This document shows, one piece after another, positions 30,848-41,200 of a stretch of 46,210 nucleotides of DNA (position 1 is its first letter; each line of letters opens with the position of its first letter). A program made the translations under genes and the position numbers. A model generated the notes under the pieces. That model had not been told where the DNA came from and did not search any database. It was given only the letters and a program-made list of their open reading frames with translations. The stretch covers positions 1-46,210 of IMG/VR virus record IMGVR_UViG_3300034122_001692; one strand, written 5' to 3'. Origin of the DNA: a virus.

Positions 30848-33800
30848 TGGAGATTAAAAAGGAAGGACAAGCCTTTTTTAAAGGGATGAACAAAGACTTC
30901 TCTCCGGCCTATCAACCGGAGGGGACTTACCGTAATGCGCTTAATATGGAGCTCACGGGTGCCGGCGAGCAGATGATCATCAACCAGATTAGGTCTTCAG
31001 GGCTTTTAAGAACTCAAGATATTGCAACGGGGTTTCCTGTTGAAAACATCAATATCCTTGGCTACACCGTTGCTAAAGCAGAAATCGGCGGAGTTGCAAG
31101 AGATGGGTTTGTTGTTTATTCGTATGTTGACGAAAACGGAGGGTCAAGCGTAAGAAATTGGATTCACTTTTTTGCTCAAGATTCAATATACGCTAATGTA
31201 GGTGTTTACGAAATATGCTCGGACTCTGGATTGAACTTTTCTCCAACAGGCAGTATTGACTCTTTCTTTACTGAAGATAGGGAAAACAAGTCGGTTTACT
31301 TTACGGATTTTACCAATACGATTCGAAAGATTGATATGGACAATTCGTCGTGGCCATATACATCTGCTTCCTCTTTAAACCTTATATCAAAGGCAAGCAC
31401 GGCTATGAGTTTGTCAATAACATCTATTGGCAACAATGGCGCCTTGCTTGCCGGAACATATCAATTCGCTTACAGATTAAAGGAAACGACGACGCTTGAA
31501 ACAACAAAGTGGTCAACGTTTACCAATCCGGTTCCTGCCATACCTCTTGCTTACACAAGTGGAACTACCGTCAATTACTATGGCGGAGCAGTTGGTCAAC
31601 AGACAACCAGGTCAATTAATTTTTCCATACCGATAGGGGTTGGAGAATCGGCTTCCAATTACGACAAAATAGAAATAGCTGTCGTCAAAAACAACGATGG
31701 CACATACATTAGGCAGTTGGTTGGGTATGTGAGCGAAATAAGCAATTCGGTTACAGGTAGTACCGGAACAGTTACTGGCACCTACAAGGGGACCGAGTCG
31801 GAATATGAATTAGATATTGACGAAATTACGGCTCCCGATGCTCCAGTAGAAACCGTTAAGACAATTGTTGAGAAAGACAATCGGCTTTTGGCTGGCAACA
31901 TAAAATACTTTGATAGACGAATACCAGACGGTAACCCTCAAATTATAGAGGCAAGGACGATTAGGAGGATGATTGATTACGAGGACCCCATTAATACCAA
32001 TAAGTACCGAGGTTATTTTAGGGATGAAGTTTACCGATTTGGGATAACATACCATGATGAATACGGAAACTGGTCTCCTGTCAAGCCTATTGATTTTTCT
32101 TCATTCACGAAGAGCGTACCTAAAACTACAAACGCGACAACTGGAACGATCACCACTGGAGGTGTAGACTACAATAAAAACACAATAGAAATAAATAGGC
32201 TGACAAACTGGCCGACTGGAGTTACTGGATACGCTCAAGGAGAGTCGGTATCGTGCACTATGACGATAAGTGGAACGACGCTTAGTTTTGAATCAGACAT
32301 TGTTTCTGTATCAACAACTAGACTTATCATTCTTTGTCCGGCAAGTATTTTGGCTCCATACCCAAATTTTCCTTCAACATCTGGGACAGCAAGCGTCTTG
32401 CCATTAAAAGGAAATGCATACAACCATTCCTCAGACCCATTCTCCTGGAAATTCCCAAAGAGAGAATATCTTGGAACAATCGCTACATCAACAACCGGGA
32501 CCTTTGGGACAAACGAATTTGGAAATTATTCTTTGTTGGCATCTGTCGTTGATGGAGTCAGCTTGCCTCAAGCATTGGGGCTTGGAATTGACGTTTCAGG
32601 ACATCCATCGTGGGCGAAAGGTATGGCTATTGTTAGGATGGATCGAGATAGAGATATTGTTTATCAAACTCCCATTGTTCCGGCATCAATGTATGTTGGA
32701 GTAACAACGCCCGGCAGAGATCCCAATGGTACTTCAAACGACTACACCGTAACCAATGGAGTTGGAGAACTTGACTATTTGGGACCAAAGTCTTTAAAAA
32801 TGGGCGCGGCAAGAAGCATGGAGTTCTTGTCTGTGTTTGGAGGTCCATCATACCAGCTTCCTGCGTACAAGAGTATAAACAGCATTCCTGAGAACAGAAT
32901 GATGTGGAAGAAGTGTTTTGCCCCATCAGTTGACTACGTCTACAACTCCGAGGGGACACCATTGATACCAACTCCAGAGCTAATATCATTGAATTTAGAC
33001 ATTGTTGATGTTTGTGGATTTACATTGTCGTCCCTAACTCCAACGACAACTACGTCAACCGTTACATCTGGAGGAATGTCTATATCGTATCCAACCGGAT
33101 ACGTTGAGGCAAGGGTTTATTCTTGTTTGGACCACAGATTGCATTGGTACCCGAACAATTATATCAATATGCGTACGCAAAGTTCAGCCGGCACCGGAGG
33201 AGACTATGTTGATACGTACAACAGAAAAATACAAGAGTCGTTTCTTCAAGTAAATGGGATACAGACTGCATCATACATTGGTCAGCAAAAATACGCGGAT
33301 GTAACCGGAAGCCTTGCAAGTACGGGATTGCCTTTTGCGTATTACACAAGAACAATGATGAACCTAAGCTCTTTGTCAACAACAGAGCTGATTATACCAA
33401 TAACAAAGGGGCAATCAAAAATACTTTTGAGGTCATCAGAGCAAGCCTCTTCTCCTGGGTCAACAATTACTGCGGCAAGAAGCATCGTCAATTATCTATT
33501 AGCCGGAACTGATTTGACAAGTCAGCAAAGAAACGCGTCTATTGACATGTCCTCTACAAATACCTCCCTTTGGAATTCTAATATTGAGGCGCAAAGATCT
33601 TTGGCGATTTCAATGAATCAATTCCTTGACGACCCGCTATATCTAATTACGGCCAATTACTGCCCATTGAGCGCGGGACAATTTGGGTATATTCCAAGAG
33701 ACACGACTAATACTGGAAGAGTTAATACTTTTGCGAGCGTTGCTTTTTCTCAGTACTTAAACCCGTACAACCCAACAGGCGGAACAAAGCAACTCAGAAA

Positions 33801-35667
33801 TGGACTTATCTATGGAAATCCATTAATGAATGTAACTTGGCTTGGGTCTCAACTTCCTGGATTCAACGTCAATGCAATACCGTCCTATCCAACAATTGTT
33901 TCCGGTAAAGCCGCGGCTCCAGTAGAAAATGTTGATTGTGGCGTAGAGTTTTCTTATGTTGGCGGAGATACACCTTTTAACCAATACTCAAGCCCTTCAA
34001 CGGACATTCAGCAGGCGCTGTATGTTGCCAACATAAGAGAAGGTAAGCAGGATTCAAGGTATGGCGACCCAAACCGAATACAAGAATATTTCCACACGGG
34101 AGCATATTCGGCGATTACTGGAACCAGTCAAAGGGTTGTTCTTGAGGTGTGGGGAGGCGACTGCTTTATATCAAAGTATCGTTATAAGGTTAACGATGAG
34201 TACAATGTGCCTTCGTATTATGTACCAACATCAAGTGGAACATACGGACTTTTTGCCGATGTTCAAGGCAACTGCAATTCAACGAGCACAAAAGTATTTA
34301 AGACTGGAACAAAAACAAGTCCCGAATACATTGAAATGTACACGGAAGGAGAGGCCAATGCTTTTTACAATTCAGACAGAGATCGCTTCCCCTACTACAA
34401 CCTAACCGGCGCTACGGCTGGAACTGTTGGTCATTACCAAGCCGACGCGTTCTACAACTACAATTTTGGGTATTCTATTGAGAACTTGCCTAAATCGTTC
34501 TTCTCGGAAAACAGGCTTGTTCAAATCTCTAACAACTACCCTGCAAGGCTTATTTATTCGGATGCTCGATCGGCTGATTTGGGGGTTGATGGGTTTTCAA
34601 GATTTAGGGCTCCGAATTATTTTGACATGGACGAGCGCTATGGCAAAGTCACCAAGATTGCTCTCCTTAACGACGGAGAGCCCATCATTGGTCAGGACGA
34701 CGCTATATCTCTTTTGTATGTGAATAAGTCGCTAACGACACTTCAAGACAATGAGGTGTTAACCGTGCAGGGCGGAACTTACATTAGCGAAAATTCTCCC
34801 CCCAAAACGATAACATCAAATTATGGGGTAGAACTTATTCGCTGCATGATTCCGACAGAGAATGGGGTTTATGTATTAGACACGAAAAGAGGCGCCCTGG
34901 TCAACATCTCCGATGGAGCCAAGATTGTTTCGCTTGCTAGGATGGAAGAAGAGTTTAGGACTAAGTTTTCAAAGACGAATGTTCCATGGCTTGAGAATTC
35001 TATAACCCTGTCTTACGACCGCGTTGACAAGAACTTGTACATTATTGGGTTTTTGAGAAACAACGATAATCCGTACGATAACCAAGACGTCAATGTATGG
35101 ATGACTTACAATGCCAAGCTAGACGCTTTTGTATCTAACCTGGACTGGACTGTTCAGGGTCAAGGGCATGGCGGCAAATACGGCAACAGGCCGCTGTACA
35201 TCTTTGACTTGAACGGGAGCACCTATATGATCCAATCACATAGCGGTAACCAGGCCCATGATACGGTTGACTTGCATATTAATCAATGGAAAGGAGGGAA
35301 CGACTACCTAAGCCTTCTTACCGGAAACCACATAAGAGCGGTTAATGCGGAGATTGAGTATGTCTTCAACAAAGACATCAATGAACCAAAAGTGCTAGAC
35401 ATTGTTGGTATTAATAGTCAGTCTCTTTTCAGTCAATACAATGTCACGGCTTATAACGACACATCAACATTGGCATCCGATACAACCGGAAACCAAACAA
35501 GCAATATCGTTAGTCGTCTTGGTATGGCTACGGCAAACATCATTCGTAACGCATCCGAGAAGAGGCTTGTCGGATCTTACCACACCATAAGGCTGCTCTT
35601 CAGTAATACTACTAGTGCAATAAACCTTCGGTCAGCAGTTAATCAATTCAGAAAGGTCTTCAGATAA
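30847..35667 (+). CDS. Giant tail/stabilisation-like virion protein
   Basis: 1606 residues. The start GQAFFKGMNKDFSPAYQPEG then TYRNALNMEL is the typical opening of large stabilisation/tail-needle-side proteins of P22- and crAss-like podoviruses (F.GGMNKD....P.G.YRDALN). The body is all-beta, Thr/Ser/Tyr/Gly-rich, as in propeller or Ig-like tail proteins. No enzyme motif seen. AT-rich codons compared with the capsid gene. Stop overlaps the next start (TAATG). Probably part of the tail hub or spike assembly. Confidence 0.65.
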   Translation: MEIKKEGQAFFKGMNKDFSPAYQPEGTYRNALNMELTGAGEQMIINQIRSSGLLRTQDIATGFPVENINILGYTVAKAEIGGVARDGFVVYSYVDENGGSSVRNWIHFFAQDSIYANVGVYEICSDSGLNFSPTGSIDSFFTEDRENKSVYFTDFTNTIRKIDMDNSSWPYTSASSLNLISKASTAMSLSITSIGNNGALLAGTYQFAYRLKETTTLETTKWSTFTNPVPAIPLAYTSGTTVNYYGGAVGQQTTRSINFSIPIGVGESASNYDKIEIAVVKNNDGTYIRQLVGYVSEISNSVTGSTGTVTGTYKGTESEYELDIDEITAPDAPVETVKTIVEKDNRLLAGNIKYFDRRIPDGNPQIIEARTIRRMIDYEDPINTNKYRGYFRDEVYRFGITYHDEYGNWSPVKPIDFSSFTKSVPKTTNATTGTITTGGVDYNKNTIEINRLTNWPTGVTGYAQGESVSCTMTISGTTLSFESDIVSVSTTRLIILCPASILAPYPNFPSTSGTASVLPLKGNAYNHSSDPFSWKFPKREYLGTIATSTTGTFGTNEFGNYSLLASVVDGVSLPQALGLGIDVSGHPSWAKGMAIVRMDRDRDIVYQTPIVPASMYVGVTTPGRDPNGTSNDYTVTNGVGELDYLGPKSLKMGAARSMEFLSVFGGPSYQLPAYKSINSIPENRMMWKKCFAPSVDYVYNSEGTPLIPTPELISLNLDIVDVCGFTLSSLTPTTTTSTVTSGGMSISYPTGYVEARVYSCLDHRLHWYPNNYINMRTQSSAGTGGDYVDTYNRKIQESFLQVNGIQTASYIGQQKYADVTGSLASTGLPFAYYTRTMMNLSSLSTTELIIPITKGQSKILLRSSEQASSPGSTITAARSIVNYLLAGTDLTSQQRNASIDMSSTNTSLWNSNIEAQRSLAISMNQFLDDPLYLITANYCPLSAGQFGYIPRDTTNTGRVNTFASVAFSQYLNPYNPTGGTKQLRNGLIYGNPLMNVTWLGSQLPGFNVNAIPSYPTIVSGKAAAPVENVDCGVEFSYVGGDTPFNQYSSPSTDIQQALYVANIREGKQDSRYGDPNRIQEYFHTGAYSAITGTSQRVVLEVWGGDCFISKYRYKVNDEYNVPSYYVPTSSGTYGLFADVQGNCNSTSTKVFKTGTKTSPEYIEMYTEGEANAFYNSDRDRFPYYNLTGATAGTVGHYQADAFYNYNFGYSIENLPKSFFSENRLVQISNNYPARLIYSDARSADLGVDGFSRFRAPNYFDMDERYGKVTKIALLNDGEPIIGQDDAISLLYVNKSLTTLQDNEVLTVQGGTYISENSPPKTITSNYGVELIRCMIPTENGVYVLDTKRGALVNISDGAKIVSLARMEEEFRTKFSKTNVPWLENSITLSYDRVDKNLYIIGFLRNNDNPYDNQDVNVWMTYNAKLDAFVSNLDWTVQGQGHGGKYGNRPLYIFDLNGSTYMIQSHSGNQAHDTVDLHINQWKGGNDYLSLLTGNHIRAVNAEIEYVFNKDINEPKVLDIVGINSQSLFSQYNVTAYNDTSTLASDTTGNQTSNIVSRLGMATANIIRNASEKRLVGSYHTIRLLFSNTTSAINLRSAVNQFRKVFR

Positions 35668-36116
35668 TGGATCCAAGTTTATACAACCCTGTTATGATGC
35701 CAAGCCGGACAGACTATGTCCGAGAGATGGGAGACAGAGCCAAAGAAGAACAACGGGCCAAGGCATCTCCATGGACCACGGCTATTGGCACCGGATTGGG
35801 AGCTATTGCTGGGTCTTTGTTAGCTCCTGGTGCAGGAACAGCGGCTGGGGCTAAACTTGGAGCTACCCTTGGGGCCAGCATTGGGGGGGCTTTTGGTGGA
35901 GCGGCGTCAGGGCTGTTCGGAGGTGGAGCTGCAAGGGAAGCTGAACAGAATGCCGAAGAGAGTTACGATGCGATGTACGCCAGCGAAATGGCCGATAGAA
36001 ATAGGGCTATTTCTGACGCTATGGCGCAAGTAAGGCAAGATGCTTACCTTAACGAAATCCAAAATATGCGGAAAAATGTTATGCCTAATAGGGCTGAATA
36101 CCTTAAATTTGTATAA
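35667..36116 (+). CDS. Glycine-zipper virion/ejection protein
   Basis: 149 residues. Residues about 37-90 are a Gly/Ala-rich glycine zipper (IGTGLGAIAGSLLAPGAGTA, then GATLGASIGGAFGGAASGLF), which can form a membrane-inserted or pore-like helix bundle; the rest is charged helix. Internal ejection proteins of short-tailed phages often have this composition. Immediately upstream of other candidates for that role. Confidence 0.6.
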   Translation: MDPSLYNPVMMPSRTDYVREMGDRAKEEQRAKASPWTTAIGTGLGAIAGSLLAPGAGTAAGAKLGATLGASIGGAFGGAASGLFGGGAAREAEQNAEESYDAMYASEMADRNRAISDAMAQVRQDAYLNEIQNMRKNVMPNRAEYLKFV

Positions 36117-36118
36117 AG

Positions 36119-37000
36119 ATGAGCTACGATCAATTATTAGCACAAAGCTTAAAGTCAAGAATGGGTGTAAATCCATTGTTTTCGGTTGGGGCTCCGATAG
36201 CAGGAAATATTCTTTCGGCATTGGTGTCCAATAGGGCTCGCAGGAGAGCCCAAGAGCAACTCAATTCGTTGCAAGCCCCTACTTTGCCTCAATTTAGGGC
36301 AAATCCAATTTTGTCGCAAAGAATAGCTCAACAGCAACAATTGGTTGACCAGCCAAGAATGGGTTACCAAAGGATGGCCGATGAGCAAGCAGGAAGGCAG
36401 TTTGAACGTGGCAGACAGATTGCCGCGAACTTGGGTGGTGGTGCCGGATTGGCCTACATGCAGGGCATCAGTTCAAACATTGCAGATCAACAACGCAAAG
36501 GTCTCCTTAATGACGCGATTATGCAGCAAAAGAACAGATCCGAACTGGATCAGTTGGTCAACATGCGTAATCAAGAGTTAGCCCAAGAAAGAGATCAAAA
36601 TTTGAGGGTCTATCAACTCGCTATGGAAGATTTCGTGAATCAAAGAGCTGGATTGCAAGGAGACGTCAGTCAACAGCGCTCTAATATTGGGGCATCACTT
36701 GGCGCAATACTCGGAGATATTCCGAATTACATGACTTCAATTAACAATTATAAGTCATGGAAGAAAATGTCGGAGAAAGAAAAAAGCGACGCAGTTGCGA
36801 TGGCTGAAGAGGCCGAGCGAAATGCATTATCAACTCCCGATAGCTCAGGGTATTCCTATGTACCCGAGATGATGGGAGGGTTTGGAGTACCAATGGGAGG
36901 AGAGTTTTACTATTCCAGATTATTTCCAGACTATATGTATGGATCTCCAGAGAGGGTCCCCGTATTCGGGCCTAGAATGCCTTCGCGTATAAAAAGATAA
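36119..37000 (+). CDS. Ejection-type virion protein
   Basis: 293 residues. A short hydrophobic, glycine-containing start (GAPIAGNILSALVSNRARRR) is followed by long Gln/Arg-rich helices (LDQLVNMRNQELAQERDQNL) and a Pro/Gly/Met-rich end. Composition is like P22 gp7/gp16/gp20-type internal proteins. No homology recognised; inferred from position and style. Confidence 0.55.
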   Translation: MSYDQLLAQSLKSRMGVNPLFSVGAPIAGNILSALVSNRARRRAQEQLNSLQAPTLPQFRANPILSQRIAQQQQLVDQPRMGYQRMADEQAGRQFERGRQIAANLGGGAGLAYMQGISSNIADQQRKGLLNDAIMQQKNRSELDQLVNMRNQELAQERDQNLRVYQLAMEDFVNQRAGLQGDVSQQRSNIGASLGAILGDIPNYMTSINNYKSWKKMSEKEKSDAVAMAEEAERNALSTPDSSGYSYVPEMMGGFGVPMGGEFYYSRLFPDYMYGSPERVPVFGPRMPSRIKR

Positions 37001-37033
37001 TGACGCCAATAATAGATAAAAAAACAAAGGTAT

Positions 37034-38275
37034 ATGCCTGTTGAATTAACCCCAAATAACTCTCGGCAAACCGCTGGGTTTGGATTTCAAGTGCCTGTGT
37101 TTAGAATGAACCAGGGCGTCAATGCTGCTACGGCAAACCCACTTTCTCGTGGTGCTATGCAGCAACCTATGGACATGGTTTCCGAGTCGCAATTTGGTCT
37201 AGACCCCAATGTGATGGCAACGGCCGAAGATGCCGTAAGACAGCAGTTTTACGCAGGCATTGATGAATTGAACCAATTTGTCAACAAGGCGGCTCAACTT
37301 GGTATTGACCCAAGTAAAGTTGACATGACGTCGCCTGAAAGTTTTACATTGAACCAAGAATTCCGAAAGATGACTCAGTCGCTTCAGCAAAAAGCTAGGG
37401 ACATTCAATCGGGTGCCGCCCAAAAGGTCTATGCGCAAAATCAACAGGCTGAACAAAGAAGGATTCAGGACCAAAAAATGCAGGAGGATCTTTACAATAT
37501 GCAAATTGGTGGTCTAAAAGAACAACAGGAAGATCGTAAGCGTAAAAAACTTGAGGGAAACATCCGGGCAGATTTGGGCGGGGATATCTTTGAAAAAACA
37601 AGAGATTATATTTTGTCTCAATCAAATCAAGGAATTGATCGAGGAGATAAGGCCGGCTTGAACGAATTAAAGACAGTCACTAGGACTCAGTTAGAAAAGG
37701 CAAAAAAGGTGTCCCAAAAATACATAGACGACCCGGATGCCTTACAATACATTTCTCCGCTTATTGAATTCTATGAAGGCGTATTAAGCGGTGAAAGAAT
37801 AATTCTTAACACTAAACAACCAACCGGAACAACAGCTCCTCTAACAATCCCTACTGGAGATGCAATGTTATCAGCCCCTACTCAAATGGAAGGGCTAGCG
37901 AATCCTGTTGTTGGGGTAAATGGCGAAGTGTTAATCGGCAAGCCAACTATTAACGAGGTAAGAACCTACCCATATTATTTAAAGGACGGGAAGAAAGTGC
38001 CTATTTTAACACCAGAAGATGCTGTTGGAAAGAAGGTTGTCGGCAGAGCTCCAGTTGGTGTTGGTTGGGTTGAGAATAAGGTGCAGGCAACAGTTGGTCA
38101 AAGAGGTGCGACAGGTCAGGTGTTAGAAACAGAGGCATATGTCGTTCTTGAGGAGAATAGGGCTAGGCAACTACTTCTTAGCAAAGGAGCAAATTTGGCT
38201 CCTACTAAAAGGCAAGTCCAAAAAGGAACTGCAGTAGATGAACTAATCAAGAGGTCTTCTAGTAAAATAAAATAA
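37034..38275 (+). CDS. Uncharacterised virion-region protein
   Basis: 413 residues. N-terminal half is helical and Gln/Lys-rich (QAEQRRIQDQKMQEDLYNMQ), the C-terminal half beta-like with VNGEVLIGKPTINEVRTYPY and a short KVVGRAPVGVGWVENKV segment. No family recognised. Sits between ejection-type genes, so probably another internal virion protein. Confidence 0.6.
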   Translation: MPVELTPNNSRQTAGFGFQVPVFRMNQGVNAATANPLSRGAMQQPMDMVSESQFGLDPNVMATAEDAVRQQFYAGIDELNQFVNKAAQLGIDPSKVDMTSPESFTLNQEFRKMTQSLQQKARDIQSGAAQKVYAQNQQAEQRRIQDQKMQEDLYNMQIGGLKEQQEDRKRKKLEGNIRADLGGDIFEKTRDYILSQSNQGIDRGDKAGLNELKTVTRTQLEKAKKVSQKYIDDPDALQYISPLIEFYEGVLSGERIILNTKQPTGTTAPLTIPTGDAMLSAPTQMEGLANPVVGVNGEVLIGKPTINEVRTYPYYLKDGKKVPILTPEDAVGKKVVGRAPVGVGWVENKVQATVGQRGATGQVLETEAYVVLEENRARQLLLSKGANLAPTKRQVQKGTAVDELIKRSSSKIK

Positions 38276-38276
38276 G

Positions 38277-41200
38277 GTGCCAAAAATAAAATACAAAGAA
38301 CTCGCTGCTGCATTACGGCAGGATTTTGGAAATGATGTCGCTAATTTGGATGACTTAACGCTAGCCCAAAACTGGGTTAATGACAACCCGGATAAAGCAG
38401 ACCTAATAGAGTTTAATGTAGAATCTCCTCCGACAAAAAGGACAGGAAATTTAATGGAGGACTTAAAGTCTGCTCCTCCATTGCCAAGGACAAAAGTTGC
38501 TTTTCAGCGAGAAAGAGGCGGAGTTGAAGTTCCGTTTATTCCTCAGCAGTTTGGTTTTCAAGGAGGTGAAATGGTTCAACCGGCAAGACCCGAAATTGAT
38601 GAGTCAAGTTTAGAGAGTCCGTTTGTTCAGGTTGACAGCGAGCCAGTTATTGGGAGAGGAACGGAAATACTTCCAACAAAGTTCTCAAATACAATAGAGG
38701 GAAGAAATATACTTGATTTCACGGCAGGGAAAAAGGATCCAAAATCAATTGAGGATTACTACAAAAATATAGCCAAAGAAGGAGCTGTTGGCTCCGAGTC
38801 CGATTTTGGCGAAGAGATGAGGCTAGCAAATACGATACGTGTTAGCGAAGCATTTGCTGCTGATGACTATAATGAGAATTATCCGGACGCTCCTCTTTCT
38901 TTTGATGGCATAAAAGCCTCTTTATCAAACCCCGAGTTTGCAAATGAAAGAAACGCTGCTATTGACAATATCAATTCCACAATTAGCAAGGCCAATTGGT
39001 ACGGCGCTATGGATCTTCAAGATGAGTACAACCAATACGCTGAACTTGCTAATCAGTTGCAGGCTGATTTTGACGCAAAATTTGGCGACTTTGAAAGAAG
39101 TTATGCAGGCTACGAGCAGTCTGTTAAAAAGTATGGAATACCAGAGGCGCAAGGGCGATTAGTAGAAATTAATGAAAGAGTTCTACAGCAGGCAAAAGAG
39201 CTGGATGAAACTAACTTCTTCGGGAAAGCATCCTTAGCTGCTTCAAGGTTTATTAGTGGTGGCGGATACTTACTTTCCGATTTTGCCGGAGCACTAGGCG
39301 CAACAGATATTGCGGACAAAATGAAGTCATCCTTGATGGATAGTCAGTTGGCAACCAAGGATCCGCGACTTGCGCTTTTTAAGGCTCCCTATGACCCAAA
39401 GACCGGTCAATTCGTTGAAGGAGGGTTGTTGTCTGCAAACACTTTAGGCTTTGTATTTGAGCAAGGATTAAATATGATTCCGTCTATTGTTGCTGCTGCA
39501 ACACCTTACGGTAGGCTTGGTCAATTAGCGGTTGGAGCAATTGGAACAGCGGCACTTACTTATGATGAATATTCTGCGGAAATAGATCAGGCTGCGTTGC
39601 AGGCTGGCGCAAAGATAGACCCACAGACAAGGGCTATCCTTTCTGCGGTTGGAGCCGCAAAGACTGGCCTTATTGAGAACGCCATTCCGATAAACAGGTT
39701 TTTCAAAAACGGAATGAGTAAAGCGTTTTCTGAAAATGCCGTGAAAGCATTAGCATCCGGGAAAAGTCTTGATTTCGCGATAAAGGCCGGTACTCAAGGC
39801 ATAAAGGCGTTTGGGTTAACATCAGGAGTTGAGGTAGCAGAAGAGCTATTAGACCAGGGCGTTCAAGAGTCCATTAATGCATCCATCACGAATCAGTTCC
39901 CTGAATTAAAAGGACAACCCCAATTTGAAGAGAAGAGCCTTGAGGATTATGCTGGTATAGCCGTAAATACGCTTGTTGCCGTGGCTCCATTGGGGGGTGT
40001 GGGCTTTGCTTATTCGGGATCAAGGCTTAAAGAAGACTTGTTCCATAATGTGGCAAGAAATAACAAGGTTGAAGTGACTCTTAATCTGTTTGAGCAAAAC
40101 AAGGATAAGTTCAAAGACTCTCAGTACAAAAAGAATGTTGATAGGCTTTCCTTGATTGGCAACATATACAGTCAAATACCGGAAGACATTGATGATGTTT
40201 CTGCCAGGAAGATTGCCGATAAAATGCTTGAAATTGAGTCAATCAATTCAAAGATGGACAAGAATACGCCTCAAGCAATACGCGAAAGGAATACTGCCAA
40301 GATAGACAAAATAAATCAAGAAATCTCGTCTATATTTAGCGAGGCAGAAATGTCTCGTCCAGCAGTCACAGAAGCTCCTGAAGAAGCCTTTCCGACTATT
40401 GAGCTACAGATACCGGAATCAGACCAAAATGTCTTAAACGCCGTTTCTGAAAGGATTGAGCCCATCATTGCTCCCTTAGCACAACGAATGACCAATGCCG
40501 AAGAAATTGATATGGCTGAGATTGAGGCTGTAGCCGAACAGATGATTGACGAACAAAGCCGTATCTTAGAGTCCGAAAGTCTTTCTGAAACAGAAAGGCA
40601 AAACCTTTCCGATTTAATTGAGTCACAAATTGACAATTTACTAAACTATGAATTCGCAACAACTACTATTACTGAACAAGCTGGACAAGGAATCGAGGTT
40701 AAAGGTGTTGTCAGAGCTGCTAAACCAGGGCTACCGCAAAAAATCTCGGCAGAAAGATTCCACGGAGCAACAATCACAGACCCCAAAACAGGAGAGAAAC
40801 GAATTGTTGTCCTCAGAAGAGTCCCAATCACCCAATCAAGAAGCGGTCTAGTATATCAATTAGCTCCAAAGTCTTTTAGCGGTAAGTTACTTTCTTCTCC
40901 AGAAAGTCAACAAGTCGTTTCGGAAGAAGAATCAAAAAGCACTCCGTTTTCGAATATGGAGTATGTGTCTTCGGTCTTTGACGATGCGGGAAGGTTTATG
41001 GGCGTCATATTGCGTGACGCAAATACCGGCGAAGAGATACAACTTGACAACGCTTTCGCCCCCGGGGCAAAGTCTACTCAGGGTGAAACAATGGGCTGGA
41101 ATGATTTAGCGTTGGATATTGCTATTGCAGAATCTCAAAGGCAAATAGGCACAGTACCTGAAGGTGCTTTCATACGAACGATACAGCGCGTTGTTCCTGT